Part shown: positions 8,017 to 16,241 of the stretch, one piece after another | Position numbering within the stretch: position 1 is the stretch's first letter | Layout of the letters: each line of letters starts with the position of its first letter | Assembly (NCBI RefSeq): GCF_006539505.1 | Contig: NZ_BJND01000042.1 | Span: forward strand, 1 to 64,000 | Length of the DNA: 64,000 nucleotides | Origin: Streptomyces spinoverrucosus | GTDB taxonomy: Bacteria; Actinomycetota; Actinomycetes; Streptomycetales; Streptomycetaceae | Reading direction: 5' to 3' | The notes under the pieces: generated by a model | Databases searched by the model: none | What the model was told of the DNA's origin: nothing | The model's input: the letters and a program-made list of their open reading frames with translations, nothing else | Translations under genes and position numbers: made by a program

Positions 8017-9563
8017 CGGGTTACCTCTTTGTCCTTCGTCATCTGGCGCATCAGCGATTCCTGCGTGGCCTCGGCACGCGGGAACTCACCTGTCAGCCGC
8101 CCCGCGGCCATCGTGTAGATGCGGTCGCACATACCGAGCAGTTCCGGCAGCTCGGAGGAGATGAAGACGACCGCCTTGCCCTGGGCGGCCAGTTGGTCGA
8201 TGACCGTGTAGATCTCGTACTTGGCGCCGACGTCGATGCCGCGCGTCGGCTCGTCCAGGATCAGCACATCCGGACCCGCGAAGATCCACTTGCTGAGGAC
8301 GACCTTCTGCTGGTTGCCGCCGGACAGCTTGCCCACCGGCTCGAAGACGGTCGGCGCCTTGATGTTCATGGACTTGCGGAAGCCCTCGGCGACCTGCCGC
8401 TCCTCGTGCTCGTCGACCACGCCCCGCTTGGCGACCTTTTTCAGGGCGGTCAGCGAGATGTTGCGGTTGATGGTGTCGATGAGGTTGAGGCCGTAGTGCT
8501 TGCGGTCCTCGGTGACGTACGCGATGCCGTTCTGCACCGCCTCCGCCACGGATTTCGTACGGATCTCCTTGCCGTCCTTCAGGACGGTGCCGCCCGCGTA
8601 CCGGCCGTAGGTGCGCCCGAAGACGCTCATCGCCAGCTCGGTACGGCCGGCGCCCATCAGGCCCGCGATGCCGACGATCTCCCCGCGCCGCACGTGCAGC
8701 GACACGTCGTCGACCACCTTGCGCTCCCGGTCGATCGGGTGGTGCACGGTCCAGTTGCGGACCTCCAGCGCCGGCGCCGCGCCCACCTCCGCCTCGTGCG
8801 GGGTGCGATCGGGGAACCGGTTGTCGAGGTCGCGGCCGACCATGCCGCTGATGATCCGGTCCTCGGTGGTCTCCGCGGCCTTCACGTCGAGCGTCTCGAT
8901 GGACTGCCCGTCGCGCAGGATCGTCACCGAGTCGGCGACCCTGCGGATCTCGTTCAGCTTGTGGGAGATGATGATCGAGGTGATGCCCTGATTCTTCAGC
9001 TCCAGGATCAGATCGAGGAGCTTGCCGCTGTCCTCGTCGTTGAGGGCGGCGGTCGGCTCATCCAGGATGAGCAGCTTCACCTTCTTCGACAGCGCCTTGG
9101 CGATCTCCACGAGCTGCTGCTTGCCCACGCCGATGTCGGCGACGCGGGTCTCCGGGTGGTCGTCGAGACCGACCCGGCGCAGCAGCTCACTGGCGTGCCG
9201 CAGGGTCTCGTTCCAGTTGATGAACCCGCGCGTGGCGTGCTCGTTGCCGAGGAAGATGTTCTCCGCGATGGACAGATACGGCACCAGCGCCAGCTCCTGG
9301 TGGATGATCACGATGCCGTGCTGTTCGCTCGCCCTGATGTCCCTGAACCGGCAGACCTCTCCCTCGAAGAGGATCTCCCCGTCGTACGAGCCGTGCGGGT
9401 GGACGCCGGAGAGGACCTTCATCAGGGTCGACTTGCCGGCGCCGTTCTCCCCGCAGATGGCGTGGACCTCGCCCTGCCGGACGGTCAGCGTGACGTCCGA
9501 CAGCGCCTTGACGCCGGGAAAGGTCTTGACGATCGAGCGCATTTCCAGGACGGGTCCCGCCAT
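8013..9563 (-). CDS. mmsA: Multiple-monosaccharide ABC transporter ATPase (double domain)
   Basis: Cytoplasmic ATPase of the sugar importer, with two fused ABC domains as in MglA/XylG/GguA. ATG 9563 is preferred: GGAAGG lies 7 nt upstream, whereas the upstream TTG (9578) would overlap that site. Domain 1 has Walker A GENGAGKST (38-46), signature IGVGKQQLVEIAKALSKK and Walker B LLILDEPTAAL. Domain 2 has a degenerate Walker A (GLMGAGRTEL), signature LSGGNQQKVVLSKW and Walker B VLILDEPTRGID, the usual asymmetry of this family. 516 aa, full length. Lies between the binding-protein and permease genes in one operon. Confidence 0.92.
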   Translation of the reverse strand: MAGPVLEMRSIVKTFPGVKALSDVTLTVRQGEVHAICGENGAGKSTLMKVLSGVHPHGSYDGEILFEGEVCRFRDIRASEQHGIVIIHQELALVPYLSIAENIFLGNEHATRGFINWNETLRHASELLRRVGLDDHPETRVADIGVGKQQLVEIAKALSKKVKLLILDEPTAALNDEDSGKLLDLILELKNQGITSIIISHKLNEIRRVADSVTILRDGQSIETLDVKAAETTEDRIISGMVGRDLDNRFPDRTPHEAEVGAAPALEVRNWTVHHPIDRERKVVDDVSLHVRRGEIVGIAGLMGAGRTELAMSVFGRTYGRYAGGTVLKDGKEIRTKSVAEAVQNGIAYVTEDRKHYGLNLIDTINRNISLTALKKVAKRGVVDEHEERQVAEGFRKSMNIKAPTVFEPVGKLSGGNQQKVVLSKWIFAGPDVLILDEPTRGIDVGAKYEIYTVIDQLAAQGKAVVFISSELPELLGMCDRIYTMAAGRLTGEFPRAEATQESLMRQMTKDKEVTR

Positions 9564-9595
9564 GGTCGTGCCTTCCAATCCCTAGGGTGCGGCGG

Positions 9596-10705
9596 TCAGT
9601 TGACGTCGCTGGCCTTGACGTAGCCGGAGTCGATGACGACCTTCTGGTAGTTGGCCTTGTCGACGCTGATCGGCTCCAGCAGGTACGCGGGCACGACCTT
9701 CGCGCCGTTGTCGTACGTCTTGGAGTCGTTGACCTCGGGCTTCTTGTCGTTGAGCAGCGCGTCGACCATGTTCGCGGCCACCTTGGCGAGCTCGCGGGTG
9801 TCCTTGAAGACGGTCTGCGTCTGCTCGTCCGCCTTGATCGACTTCAGCGACGCGACCTCGGCGTCCTGCCCGGTGATGACCGGCAGCGGCTTGCTCTTGG
9901 TGCCGTAGCCGTCGGACTTCAGCGCCGAGATGATGCCGATGGAGATGCCGTCGTACGGCGAGAGCACCGCGTCGACGGCGTCGCTCTTGTAGAAGGCGGT
10001 GAGGATGTCGTCCATGCGCCGCTGCGCCTGGGCGCCGTCCCAGCGCAGCGTGGTGACCTGGTTCAGGCTGGTCTGCTTGGACTTGACGACGAGCTTGCCC
10101 TCGTCGATGTACGGCTGCAGGACGCTCATCGCACCCTGGAAGAAGTACCGCGTGTTGTTGTCGTCGTTCGAACCGGCGAACAGCTCGATGTTGAACGGCC
10201 CCTCCTCGCCGGAGGTCAGCCCGAGCTTCTCGGCGATGTACGTACCCTGCAGCTGGCCGACCTTCTCGTTGTCGAACGACGCGTAGTAGTCCACGTCGTC
10301 GGTGTTGAGGATCAGCCGGTCGTACGAGATCACGGGGATGTCGGCGTCCTTGGCCTGCTGCAGGACGTTGTTCAGCGACTTGTTGTCGATCGCCGCGATG
10401 ATCAGCGCGTCCACACCCTGCGCGATCATGTTCTCGATCTGGGAGACCTGCTGGTCGGGCTTGTCCTCGCCGAAGACCAGCTGGGTCTTGAAGCCCTTGG
10501 CCTCCAGGTTCTTGACGACATTGTCGCCGTCGGCGATCCAGCGCTCGGAGGACTTGGTCGGCATCGAGATGCCGACGGTGGCGCCCTCGCTGCTGCCCTT
10601 GTTCTCCTCGCTGCCGCCCTCACTGCTCTGGCCGCAGGCGGTCAGAGTGAGGGCGAGGGAGGCGGCTGCGGCTACGGCGGAGAGTGCGGCTCTGCGGTTA
10701 CGCAT
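9596..10705 (-). CDS. chvE: ChvE-type sugar-binding lipoprotein of the monosaccharide ABC transporter
   Basis: Extracytoplasmic solute-binding lipoprotein, 369 aa. ATG 10705 has AAGGA with 8-nt spacing; ATG 10711/10714 would overlap that site. Signal peptide with lipobox LTLTAC. The mature part is a periplasmic-binding-protein-like sugar fold: GISMPTKSSERWIADG, ALIIAAIDNKSLNNVLQQAKDADIPVISYDRLI, the NDDNN loop, LSPYDGISIGII and VITGQDAEVASLKSI, all characteristic of ChvE rather than RbsB/XylF. Homologues bind L-arabinose, galactose, glucose and fucose. 32 nt separate it from mmsA. The TTCCGGAA palindrome at 10792-10799 lies upstream. Confidence 0.88.
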   Translation of the reverse strand: MRNRRAALSAVAAAASLALTLTACGQSSEGGSEENKGSSEGATVGISMPTKSSERWIADGDNVVKNLEAKGFKTQLVFGEDKPDQQVSQIENMIAQGVDALIIAAIDNKSLNNVLQQAKDADIPVISYDRLILNTDDVDYYASFDNEKVGQLQGTYIAEKLGLTSGEEGPFNIELFAGSNDDNNTRYFFQGAMSVLQPYIDEGKLVVKSKQTSLNQVTTLRWDGAQAQRRMDDILTAFYKSDAVDAVLSPYDGISIGIISALKSDGYGTKSKPLPVITGQDAEVASLKSIKADEQTQTVFKDTRELAKVAANMVDALLNDKKPEVNDSKTYDNGAKVVPAYLLEPISVDKANYQKVVIDSGYVKASDVN

Positions 10706-10801
10706 GATCATCATCCTTGATGTGTGCCGGGAGGAACCGAGACGGGTGTTGTGGGATTGTGCGCGGCTGTGTCTTGTTTTGTAAGCCCGTTTTCCGGAAC
10801 G

Positions 10802-11770
10802 TTATGACGAGGTTTCGAACCGGCGGAGTTCGCCCGGCAGCCGGGAGCCGAGCGGCGCCATGTCGCCGTCCGCTCCATGGCGGGCCAGCAGATCGAGGGC
10901 GAGCCGGCCGCGCCGCACCCGCTCCTTGGCCGTGGCCAGCGTCAGCTCCCGCAGATGGTGCCCGTAGGGGTAGATCCCGGGTGCCTTGGACAGGCCGAAC
11001 TTCAGGTAGAGCGGTGCGCCGCGCCGGATCAGCTCGGCGACCTCGTACATCCGCACATAGCCGCCGAGATCGTCCGGGGCCTCGATGTACATGTCCATGG
11101 GCGCGCCCGACGCCCGGCGGATCTCGGTGAGGTGATCCAGCGTCAGGTCACTGGGCACGTTGACGGAGTCGGCGCCGAGGTGCTCGTACACCGCGTACGC
11201 GGCCGGGTTGACGGGCCCGATCAGCGCCGACACCTTGAGCGTGGTGTCGGCCGGGAGGATGCCCTGGACGCGCGCCCGGTGCAGCGTCCACAGCACGCCC
11301 TCGTCCGCGACGAGCAGGCACTTGACGCCCAGCTCCGTGGCCCGTACGGCGTCCTCGACGCACCCGGCGACGGCGTCGTGGCCGCGCGCCCTGAGGCCGC
11401 CGCCCCGGGAGTCGGTACGGGTCGACCCACCGATGTCCCAGGTGCCGCGCGGGCCGGTGAACAGGCAGAGCTCGATGTCACGCTCACCGGTCGCCTCGAC
11501 CATCTCGGTGATCTCGGCGTCGGTCAGCATCCACACCCCGCTGCCCTGGCTGATCCGATGGATCGGCACATCCAGGCGCGAGGACTCCTTGAGGACGACC
11601 GCCAGCGCCTCGGGACCCTCGCACGAGGGGATCTCGGTGCGCCAGCGGCCACCGCCCGGGAAGCTGTGCGGTGAGGCGTCGGCGGGGTCGAGGGCGGGCG
11701 CGCCCAGGCCGAGGGCGGTGAGCGCATGCTCACCGGGCCTGCGGGCTGCCGTGGCGGAAGCGTCGGTCAC
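10802..11770 (-). CDS. Conserved protein of unknown function, probable TIM barrel (U32-like)
   Basis: I cannot give this protein a firm function. The GTG at 11770 has AAGGA 6 nt upstream; the open frame runs much further but the extension is a shadow of the neighbouring dehydrogenase. The alternating hydrophobic strands and helices (CEGPEALAVVLKESSRLDVPIHRI, DIELCLFTGPRG, ELGVKCLLVADEG, GADSVNVPSDLTLDHL, GAPMDMYIEAPDD) suggest a TIM barrel like that of peptidase U32 proteins, without the U32 signature that I could recognise. It sits between an acid-sugar dehydratase/dehydrogenase pair and the sugar importer. A lyase or isomerase role in the same pathway is possible but is only inference. It has its own upstream direct repeats and hairpin. 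Confidence 0.7.
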   Translation of the reverse strand: MTDASATAARRPGEHALTALGLGAPALDPADASPHSFPGGGRWRTEIPSCEGPEALAVVLKESSRLDVPIHRISQGSGVWMLTDAEITEMVEATGERDIELCLFTGPRGTWDIGGSTRTDSRGGGLRARGHDAVAGCVEDAVRATELGVKCLLVADEGVLWTLHRARVQGILPADTTLKVSALIGPVNPAAYAVYEHLGADSVNVPSDLTLDHLTEIRRASGAPMDMYIEAPDDLGGYVRMYEVAELIRRGAPLYLKFGLSKAPGIYPYGHHLRELTLATAKERVRRGRLALDLLARHGADGDMAPLGSRLPGELRRFETSS

Positions 11771-11784
11771 AAGCTGTCCTTCGT

Positions 11785-11800
11785 GTTCGGTATTTCGGAC
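11785..11800. promoter_or_regulatory. Candidate operator GTTCGGTATTTCGGAC
   Basis: Near-palindromic 16-mer 15-30 nt upstream of the 11770 start. It shares the GTTCG-N6-CG pattern with the sites upstream of the dehydratase gene at 14102. Compatible with an IclR- or GntR-type repressor, but no such regulator is in the window. Confidence 0.4.
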
Positions 11801-11840
11801 GAGGTTCGCGGCACTGGGAATTCGAGGTTCGCGGCACTGG
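11800..11840. repeat. 18-bp direct repeat pair
   Basis: CGAGGTTCGCGGCACTGG occurs exactly at 11800-11817 and 11823-11840, offset 23 bp, in the 134-nt gap upstream of the TIM-barrel-like gene. It could be a duplicated binding site or a simple duplication. Confidence 0.85.
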
Positions 11841-11857
11841 CAATGCGAAAGGCTGGG

Positions 11858-11902
11858 GTACGCCGGTACGGCGGCCGTCAGGTCGCCCCCGTACCGGCGT
11901 AC
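11858..11902 (-). terminator. Hairpin after the alcohol dehydrogenase gene
   Basis: Perfect 14-bp stem GTACGCCGGTACGG / CCGTACCGGCGTAC with a 17-nt loop, starting 3 nt past the dehydrogenase stop. It may terminate or attenuate transcription between the two-gene enzyme unit and the downstream genes. Confidence 0.65.
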
Positions 11903-11904
11903 GA

Positions 11905-12909
11905 CTAGGGGCGGAGCAGGACCTTGCCGACCTTCGGGTCGCCGGCTCCGACCAGCTCGATGGCCTGCGAGAACTCGGTCAGCGGCAGCTCGTGGGTGAC
12001 CAGCGGCACCGGATCCAGCAGCCCGGCGCCGAAGACCCGCACCGTGTGCGCCCAGGCGTCCGGCGGCGCCCCGAAGACGGTGTGCACCTCCAGCTGCCGT
12101 ACCACCAGGTCCGTCGGGTCCAGACCGTCGGCACCCGGCGCCGGGATCCCCGTAAGGACGAGGCGCCCGCCGCGCCGCAGCAGCGCGGCGGAGGTGCGCG
12201 CGGCGTCGGCGGACCCGGCGGTCTCGATGACGACGTCGAAGTCGTCGGGGAGTTCCTGGTCCTTGGTGCGGAAGTCGGTGGCACCGTACTGCCGCGACAG
12301 CTGCTCCCGGTCGTTGCGCGTGCCCACCACGAGCAGCTCGGACGGCGAGCCCGCCTTCAGGAACTGCACGGCGAACATGCCGAGCGTCCCGGTCCCCACC
12401 ACCGCCACCCGCTCGCCCGGCAGGGCGTTGGCCTTGATCGCCGCAGCCGCGATACAGGCGGCCGGTTCCAGCAGGGCGGCGGCGGTGAGGTCGCAGTCGT
12501 CCGGGAGGACGTGCAGCAGCCGGGCCGGGAGCGTGAGCGTGGCGGCCATGGCGCCGGGCTGGGTGAACCCGGTCTCCTCGTACCCCGCGCTGCACAACGT
12601 GGTCTCACCGGCGTGGCAGCGGTCGCACACCTGGCAGTTGCGGAAGCCCTCACCGACCACCTTGCGGCCGACCAGGGACGCGGGGACGCCGGGGCCGACC
12701 TCGGTGACCGTCCCCGACCACTCGTGGCCGGGGGTGAGCGGGTAACGGACGTACCCCTCGGGGCGGTTGCCCTGGTAGACCTCGCGGTCGCTGCCGCAGA
12801 TGCCGACGGCGTGCACCCGCACCTGCGCCTCTCCGGCGGCGGGCGGGCGGGGCGAGTGCTCGACGAGCCGGTGCTCGCCGGGCGCCTCGATGACGACGGC
12901 GGTGCTCAC
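11905..12909 (-). CDS. Zinc-dependent alcohol/polyol dehydrogenase (MDR family)
   Basis: Medium-chain NAD(P)-dependent dehydrogenase related to threonine/sorbitol dehydrogenases, probably oxidising a sugar, sugar alcohol or sugar acid. GTG 12909 overlaps the preceding stop by 4 nt and has AAGGG 9 nt upstream. Catalytic zinc ligands C38 (GICGSD) and H62-E63 (PGHEW); structural zinc Cys 92, 95, 98 and 106; Rossmann motif VVGTGTLGMFAVQFLK near residue 185. 334 aa, standard for the family. Translational coupling to the dehydratase argues that the two act in one pathway; which comes first cannot be told. Confidence 0.85.
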   Translation of the reverse strand: MSTAVVIEAPGEHRLVEHSPRPPAAGEAQVRVHAVGICGSDREVYQGNRPEGYVRYPLTPGHEWSGTVTEVGPGVPASLVGRKVVGEGFRNCQVCDRCHAGETTLCSAGYEETGFTQPGAMAATLTLPARLLHVLPDDCDLTAAALLEPAACIAAAAIKANALPGERVAVVGTGTLGMFAVQFLKAGSPSELLVVGTRNDREQLSRQYGATDFRTKDQELPDDFDVVIETAGSADAARTSAALLRRGGRLVLTGIPAPGADGLDPTDLVVRQLEVHTVFGAPPDAWAHTVRVFGAGLLDPVPLVTHELPLTEFSQAIELVGAGDPKVGKVLLRP

Positions 12910-14072
12910 TTCTGAGTGCCCTTCGGCTTGCGCTGCTCCCAGCCCTCGGCCCACAGGTCGAAGCGGGCCTGCTGCTGCGGGAACTCGGCGGCCGCGTCGG
13001 TGTCCAGCTCGACGCCGAGGCCGGGGGCCTCGGAGAGGTGGAAGCAGCCGTCCTCCGGGTCCACCTGCGGGGCGCCCTTCACGACCTTCTTGATCTCCGC
13101 GTCGGCGAAGTCGTTGAAGTGCTCAAGGATCTTGAAGTTGGGGGAGGTGAAGCCGACCTGGAGGGACGCGGCCGTCAGCACCGGCCCGCCGACGTTGTGC
13201 GGCGCGACCAGCATGTAGTGGGTCTCGGCGGTGGCGGCGAGCTTGCGGGTCTCCCAGATGCCGCCGATGTGACCGACGTCCGGCTGGATGATGTCGACGG
13301 CCTGGCTCTCGAACAGCTCGCGGAACTCGATCCGGTCGTGGATCCGCTCACCCGTGGCGACGGGCATGTCCACCTTGGCGGCGACCTTCTCCAGGGCCTT
13401 GAGGTTCTCCGGCGGGACGGGCTCCTCCAGCCAGGCCGGCTTGAAGGGCGCCAGCTCGTGGGCGAGCCGGACGGCGGTCGCGGGGGAGAAGCGGCCGTGC
13501 ATCTCCAGCATCAGCTCGGCCTCGGGACCGATGGCGTCCCGCACGGCCTCGATGAGGGAGACGGCGTAGAGGGTCTGCTGGTGGTCCAGCTCGAAGTGCC
13601 CGGTGCCGAAGGGGTCGATCTTGAGCGCCTTGTAGCCGCGCTCCATGACCCCCTGGGCGGCCTTGTGGTAGGCCTCCGGGGTCCGCTCGGTGGTGTACCA
13701 GCCGTTGGCGTACGCCTTGACCTTGTCGGTGACCTTGCCGCCCAGCAGCTGCCACACCGGCACGCCGAGGGCCTTGCCCTTGATGTCCCAGCAGGCCATC
13801 TCGATCACGGCGATCCCGGACATCACGATCTCGCCGGCCCGGCCGTAGTCGCCGTACTTCATACGGCGTACCAGGTCTTCCACGGCGAATGGGTCGGAAC
13901 CGAGAATGTGGTTGGCCTCGGCCTCCTTCAGGTAGCCGAGGAGGGCGTCGGTGTGGCCCAGCATCCGGGTCTCCCCGACTCCTGTGATCCCCTCGTCGGT
14001 GTGCACCTGGACGTAGGTCAGGTTGCGCCACGGCGTCCCGACCACGTGCGTGCTGATTCCGGTGATGCGCAC
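12906..14072 (-). CDS. Enolase-superfamily sugar-acid dehydratase (MR/MLE family, galactonate dehydratase-like)
   Basis: Mandelate racemase/muconate lactonising family enzyme that probably dehydrates an aldonic acid to a 2-keto-3-deoxy acid. The GTG at 14072 has GAGGGG 8 nt upstream. The N-terminal capping domain (1-125) is followed by the barrel. Putative metal ligands: E190 in LEMHGRF, E216 in WLEEPV, E242 in ATGERI; catalytic His candidates are H192 (as in galactonate dehydratase) and H292 in APHNVGG. 388 aa, normal length. It heads the leftward gene set and has candidate operators at 14102-14130. Galactonate, arabinonate or a related acid are all possible; the first ligand is Glu where galactonate dehydratase has Asp, so I do not name the substrate. 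Confidence 0.85.
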   Translation of the reverse strand: MRITGISTHVVGTPWRNLTYVQVHTDEGITGVGETRMLGHTDALLGYLKEAEANHILGSDPFAVEDLVRRMKYGDYGRAGEIVMSGIAVIEMACWDIKGKALGVPVWQLLGGKVTDKVKAYANGWYTTERTPEAYHKAAQGVMERGYKALKIDPFGTGHFELDHQQTLYAVSLIEAVRDAIGPEAELMLEMHGRFSPATAVRLAHELAPFKPAWLEEPVPPENLKALEKVAAKVDMPVATGERIHDRIEFRELFESQAVDIIQPDVGHIGGIWETRKLAATAETHYMLVAPHNVGGPVLTAASLQVGFTSPNFKILEHFNDFADAEIKKVVKGAPQVDPEDGCFHLSEAPGLGVELDTDAAAEFPQQQARFDLWAEGWEQRKPKGTQK

Positions 14073-14101
14073 GGCAGTTGCCCCTCGTGAACGTCGGCTC
14101 T

Positions 14102-14130
14102 GTTCGAAATTTCGTCACTCGTTCGAAATG
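14102..14130. promoter_or_regulatory. Two candidate operators upstream of the dehydratase
   Basis: GTTCGAAATTTCG at 14102-14114, whose core CGAAATTTCG is a perfect palindrome, and a half-like copy GTTCGAAAT at 14121-14129. They lie 30-58 nt upstream of the start, where a promoter is expected. More TTTCGAC words follow at about 14185-14215. Confidence 0.5.
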
Positions 14131-14329
14131 CTGGCGTGACAGTAAGGATGCGGCGGTGGGGGTGTCAATGGGTCGAACGCATAACGGTTTCGACACTTTC
14201 GACGGCCGGTTTCGGGATGATGCGAGTGGCTTGCCCTCAAGTCGACGCGCCGGAAGTGATTGTTCCGCACAGAACATTCACAGCGGCGACTAGGAACGTT
14301 ACCAATCGGGAACTTAACCTTCCCGCGTC

Positions 14330-15088
14330 ATGGACTACTGCCACCCGTGCCGACGGCACCTGAATGGCGCCCTCGCCTGCCCCGGCTGCGGGACGCCTGC
14401 CGAACAGCTTCGCGCGTACGCGGAGGAGACTGTCGTGCACACCGTCGTACGGACGGACGTCGTCACGGTGGTGCGGACGGCGGAGCCCGACGAGTCGTAC
14501 GAACCGTACGACGAGGACGCCGACGACCTCGACGACGACCGCCCCGGGCGCGGGTCCCGGCGCCGCCAGTCGAACGTCAGCCGTCGCGATCGCAAGGCCG
14601 CGGCCCACCGCCGGCGGCGTCGCCGCACCCTGCTGATCACGGCGGGCTTCGTGCTGGCCGCCGGTGCCCTGAGCCTCGCCGAACTCGGCCTGGACGCCCC
14701 GGGATCGGCCCCGAATCCGGCGGCGGCCGGGGACGCCTCGGCGGACGGCGGCGCGTCGGAGCAGTCGGACGAGACGACCGACCCGCTGACCGACGCCTCC
14801 ACGGGCGTCACCCCGGGCAAGGGCACGGCCTCCCCGGACGCCTCGACGTCGCCGTCCCCGTCGGAGTCGGACAAGGACGAGAAGGACGACAAGGAGTCGC
14901 CGAGCCCGACGGAGGAGGACGAGTCGACCCCGTCGGACACGGCCCCCGACCCGTCGACCTCCACCCCGGCGGCCCCACCCGCACCGGACCCGACACCGAC
15001 CCCGACGGCGGACCCGACGACGTCGGTACCGACTCCGGACCCGTCACCCTCGGAGACGTGCGACCGGTTCCTGTGGTGGTGCACCTGA
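14330..15088 (+). CDS. Zinc-ribbon, single-TM protein with Ser/Pro/Asp-rich stalk (SCO2400-like)
   Basis: Small anchored protein of a family I recall as SCO2400-like in Streptomyces; function unknown. The N-terminus MDYCHPCRRHLNG...CPGC forms a probable zinc ribbon (C4, C7, C17, C20). An acidic stretch and a strongly basic run (RDRKAAAHRRRRRR) follow, then one membrane helix (about 99-120, LLITAGFVLAAGALSL). About 125 low-complexity residues rich in Asp, Ser, Thr and Pro end in CDRFLWWCT. The basic run before the helix puts the ribbon inside and the stalk outside. The last 45 nt overlap the convergent glycosyltransferase gene. No clear ribosome-binding site; ATG 14330 chosen from the conserved start. 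Confidence 0.75.
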   Translation: MDYCHPCRRHLNGALACPGCGTPAEQLRAYAEETVVHTVVRTDVVTVVRTAEPDESYEPYDEDADDLDDDRPGRGSRRRQSNVSRRDRKAAAHRRRRRRTLLITAGFVLAAGALSLAELGLDAPGSAPNPAAAGDASADGGASEQSDETTDPLTDASTGVTPGKGTASPDASTSPSPSESDKDEKDDKESPSPTEEDESTPSDTAPDPSTSTPAAPPAPDPTPTPTADPTTSVPTPDPSPSETCDRFLWWCT

Positions 15089-16207
15089 GGCCTGTCCGGC
15101 GGCCGCCTCCTTCACCCACGTCTCCAGCCGGTCCGTGAACTCCGACGCCCGCTCGGCCCAGTCGAGTTCGGCCAGTACCGCCGCGCGGCCGCGTTCGGCG
15201 GTGTTCAGGCGCAGGGCCGCGTCGGTGCGCAGGCGCCGTACCGCGTCCGCGGCCGCCGCCGGGTTCCCGTAGGGGACGACGAGGCCGCAGCGGTGTCGCG
15301 TCACCAGGTCGGCCGCCAGTGGGTTCGGCGTGGTGACGACGGGGACGCCGTGGGCCATGTATTCGACGACCTTGGTGGGGCGTGAGTGGCGGTAGTTGGG
15401 CTGGTCGTGGAGGAGGGAGAGGCCTGCCAGGGCGCCGGAGAGCAGGGCGAGCGCGCGATCGTTGGGGAGGTAGTCGTGCCAGTGCAGGATGCCGTCGCGG
15501 TCGGCCGCGGTGAGCGCGCCGCGTACGTCGGGGTCGGCCGCGCCGATCACCTCGACCCGCACGTCCGGCCCGAGCAGGCGGGCTGTCTCGATCAGGTCGA
15601 GCGCGCCGCGCGCCCGGGACAGGTGCCCCAGGTAGACGACCCGGTCCGTGCCGGGCGGCTCCGGTGAGCCGGGCGGTACGGTCGGCAGGTTCGGTACGAC
15701 GGGATGGGGCCGGCGGAAACGCGCCCGGTAGGCGTCCTCGGCGAGCAGCAGTCGCACATGCCGCTCCGCCAGGCGTTCCGCCGCCCGTACCGCCAGCTTC
15801 AGCGGTGGCCGCAGCGCCGCCGGCACCCAGCGTTTCATCGTCAGCGCCGCCGCCGTGTCCTCGTGCACGTCCCACACGGTCACCGGCGCCCGGCCCGCGC
15901 GCCGCCACCGGCGCAGGGTGCCGGGCAGGGCGAGCAGCAGCTCCGGGTCGTGCAGCAGCACCACGTCCGCCTCCGGTCCGCGCTCGGCGAGCAGGGCGCG
16001 CGCCGAGCGCAGCGCCGCCCGGCGGTCACGACCGGCGGCCCGGGGGAGGTCCACGCCCTCGACACCGGGGCGGGGTACGACTCCACGCGCGCTGAACGGA
16101 GCGGCGTACACGATCCGGTGGCCGCGTTCCGTCAGGGCGGCGATCTCCCGGTGCAGTATGCGCGCGTCCTCGGGATGGTGGACGACGGTGACCACGAGTA
16201 TCCGCAT
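15044..16207 (-). CDS. GT4-type glycosyltransferase
   Basis: Glycosyltransferase of the GT-B/GT4 class, 387 aa. N-terminal half: MRILVVTVVHHPEDARILHR and VVLLHDPELLL (donor/acceptor Rossmann domain). C-terminal half: RVVYLGHLSRARGALDLIE and the nucleotide-sugar-binding motif YRHSRPTKVVEYMAHGVPVVTT with its conserved Glu. It resembles GTs from capsule and exopolysaccharide loci that begin with a VHHPxDARI motif. It forms a leftward unit with the UDP-sugar dehydrogenase (34-nt gap) and the GT4 at 17595. Donor and acceptor are unknown. Confidence 0.85.
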   Translation of the reverse strand: MRILVVTVVHHPEDARILHREIAALTERGHRIVYAAPFSARGVVPRPGVEGVDLPRAAGRDRRAALRSARALLAERGPEADVVLLHDPELLLALPGTLRRWRRAGRAPVTVWDVHEDTAAALTMKRWVPAALRPPLKLAVRAAERLAERHVRLLLAEDAYRARFRRPHPVVPNLPTVPPGSPEPPGTDRVVYLGHLSRARGALDLIETARLLGPDVRVEVIGAADPDVRGALTAADRDGILHWHDYLPNDRALALLSGALAGLSLLHDQPNYRHSRPTKVVEYMAHGVPVVTTPNPLAADLVTRHRCGLVVPYGNPAAAADAVRRLRTDAALRLNTAERGRAAVLAELDWAERASEFTDRLETWVKEAAAGQASGAPPQEPVARLRG

Positions 16208-16241
16208 CAGAGCAGCACCTTTCGTCCCCGAAGGCGGGCCG

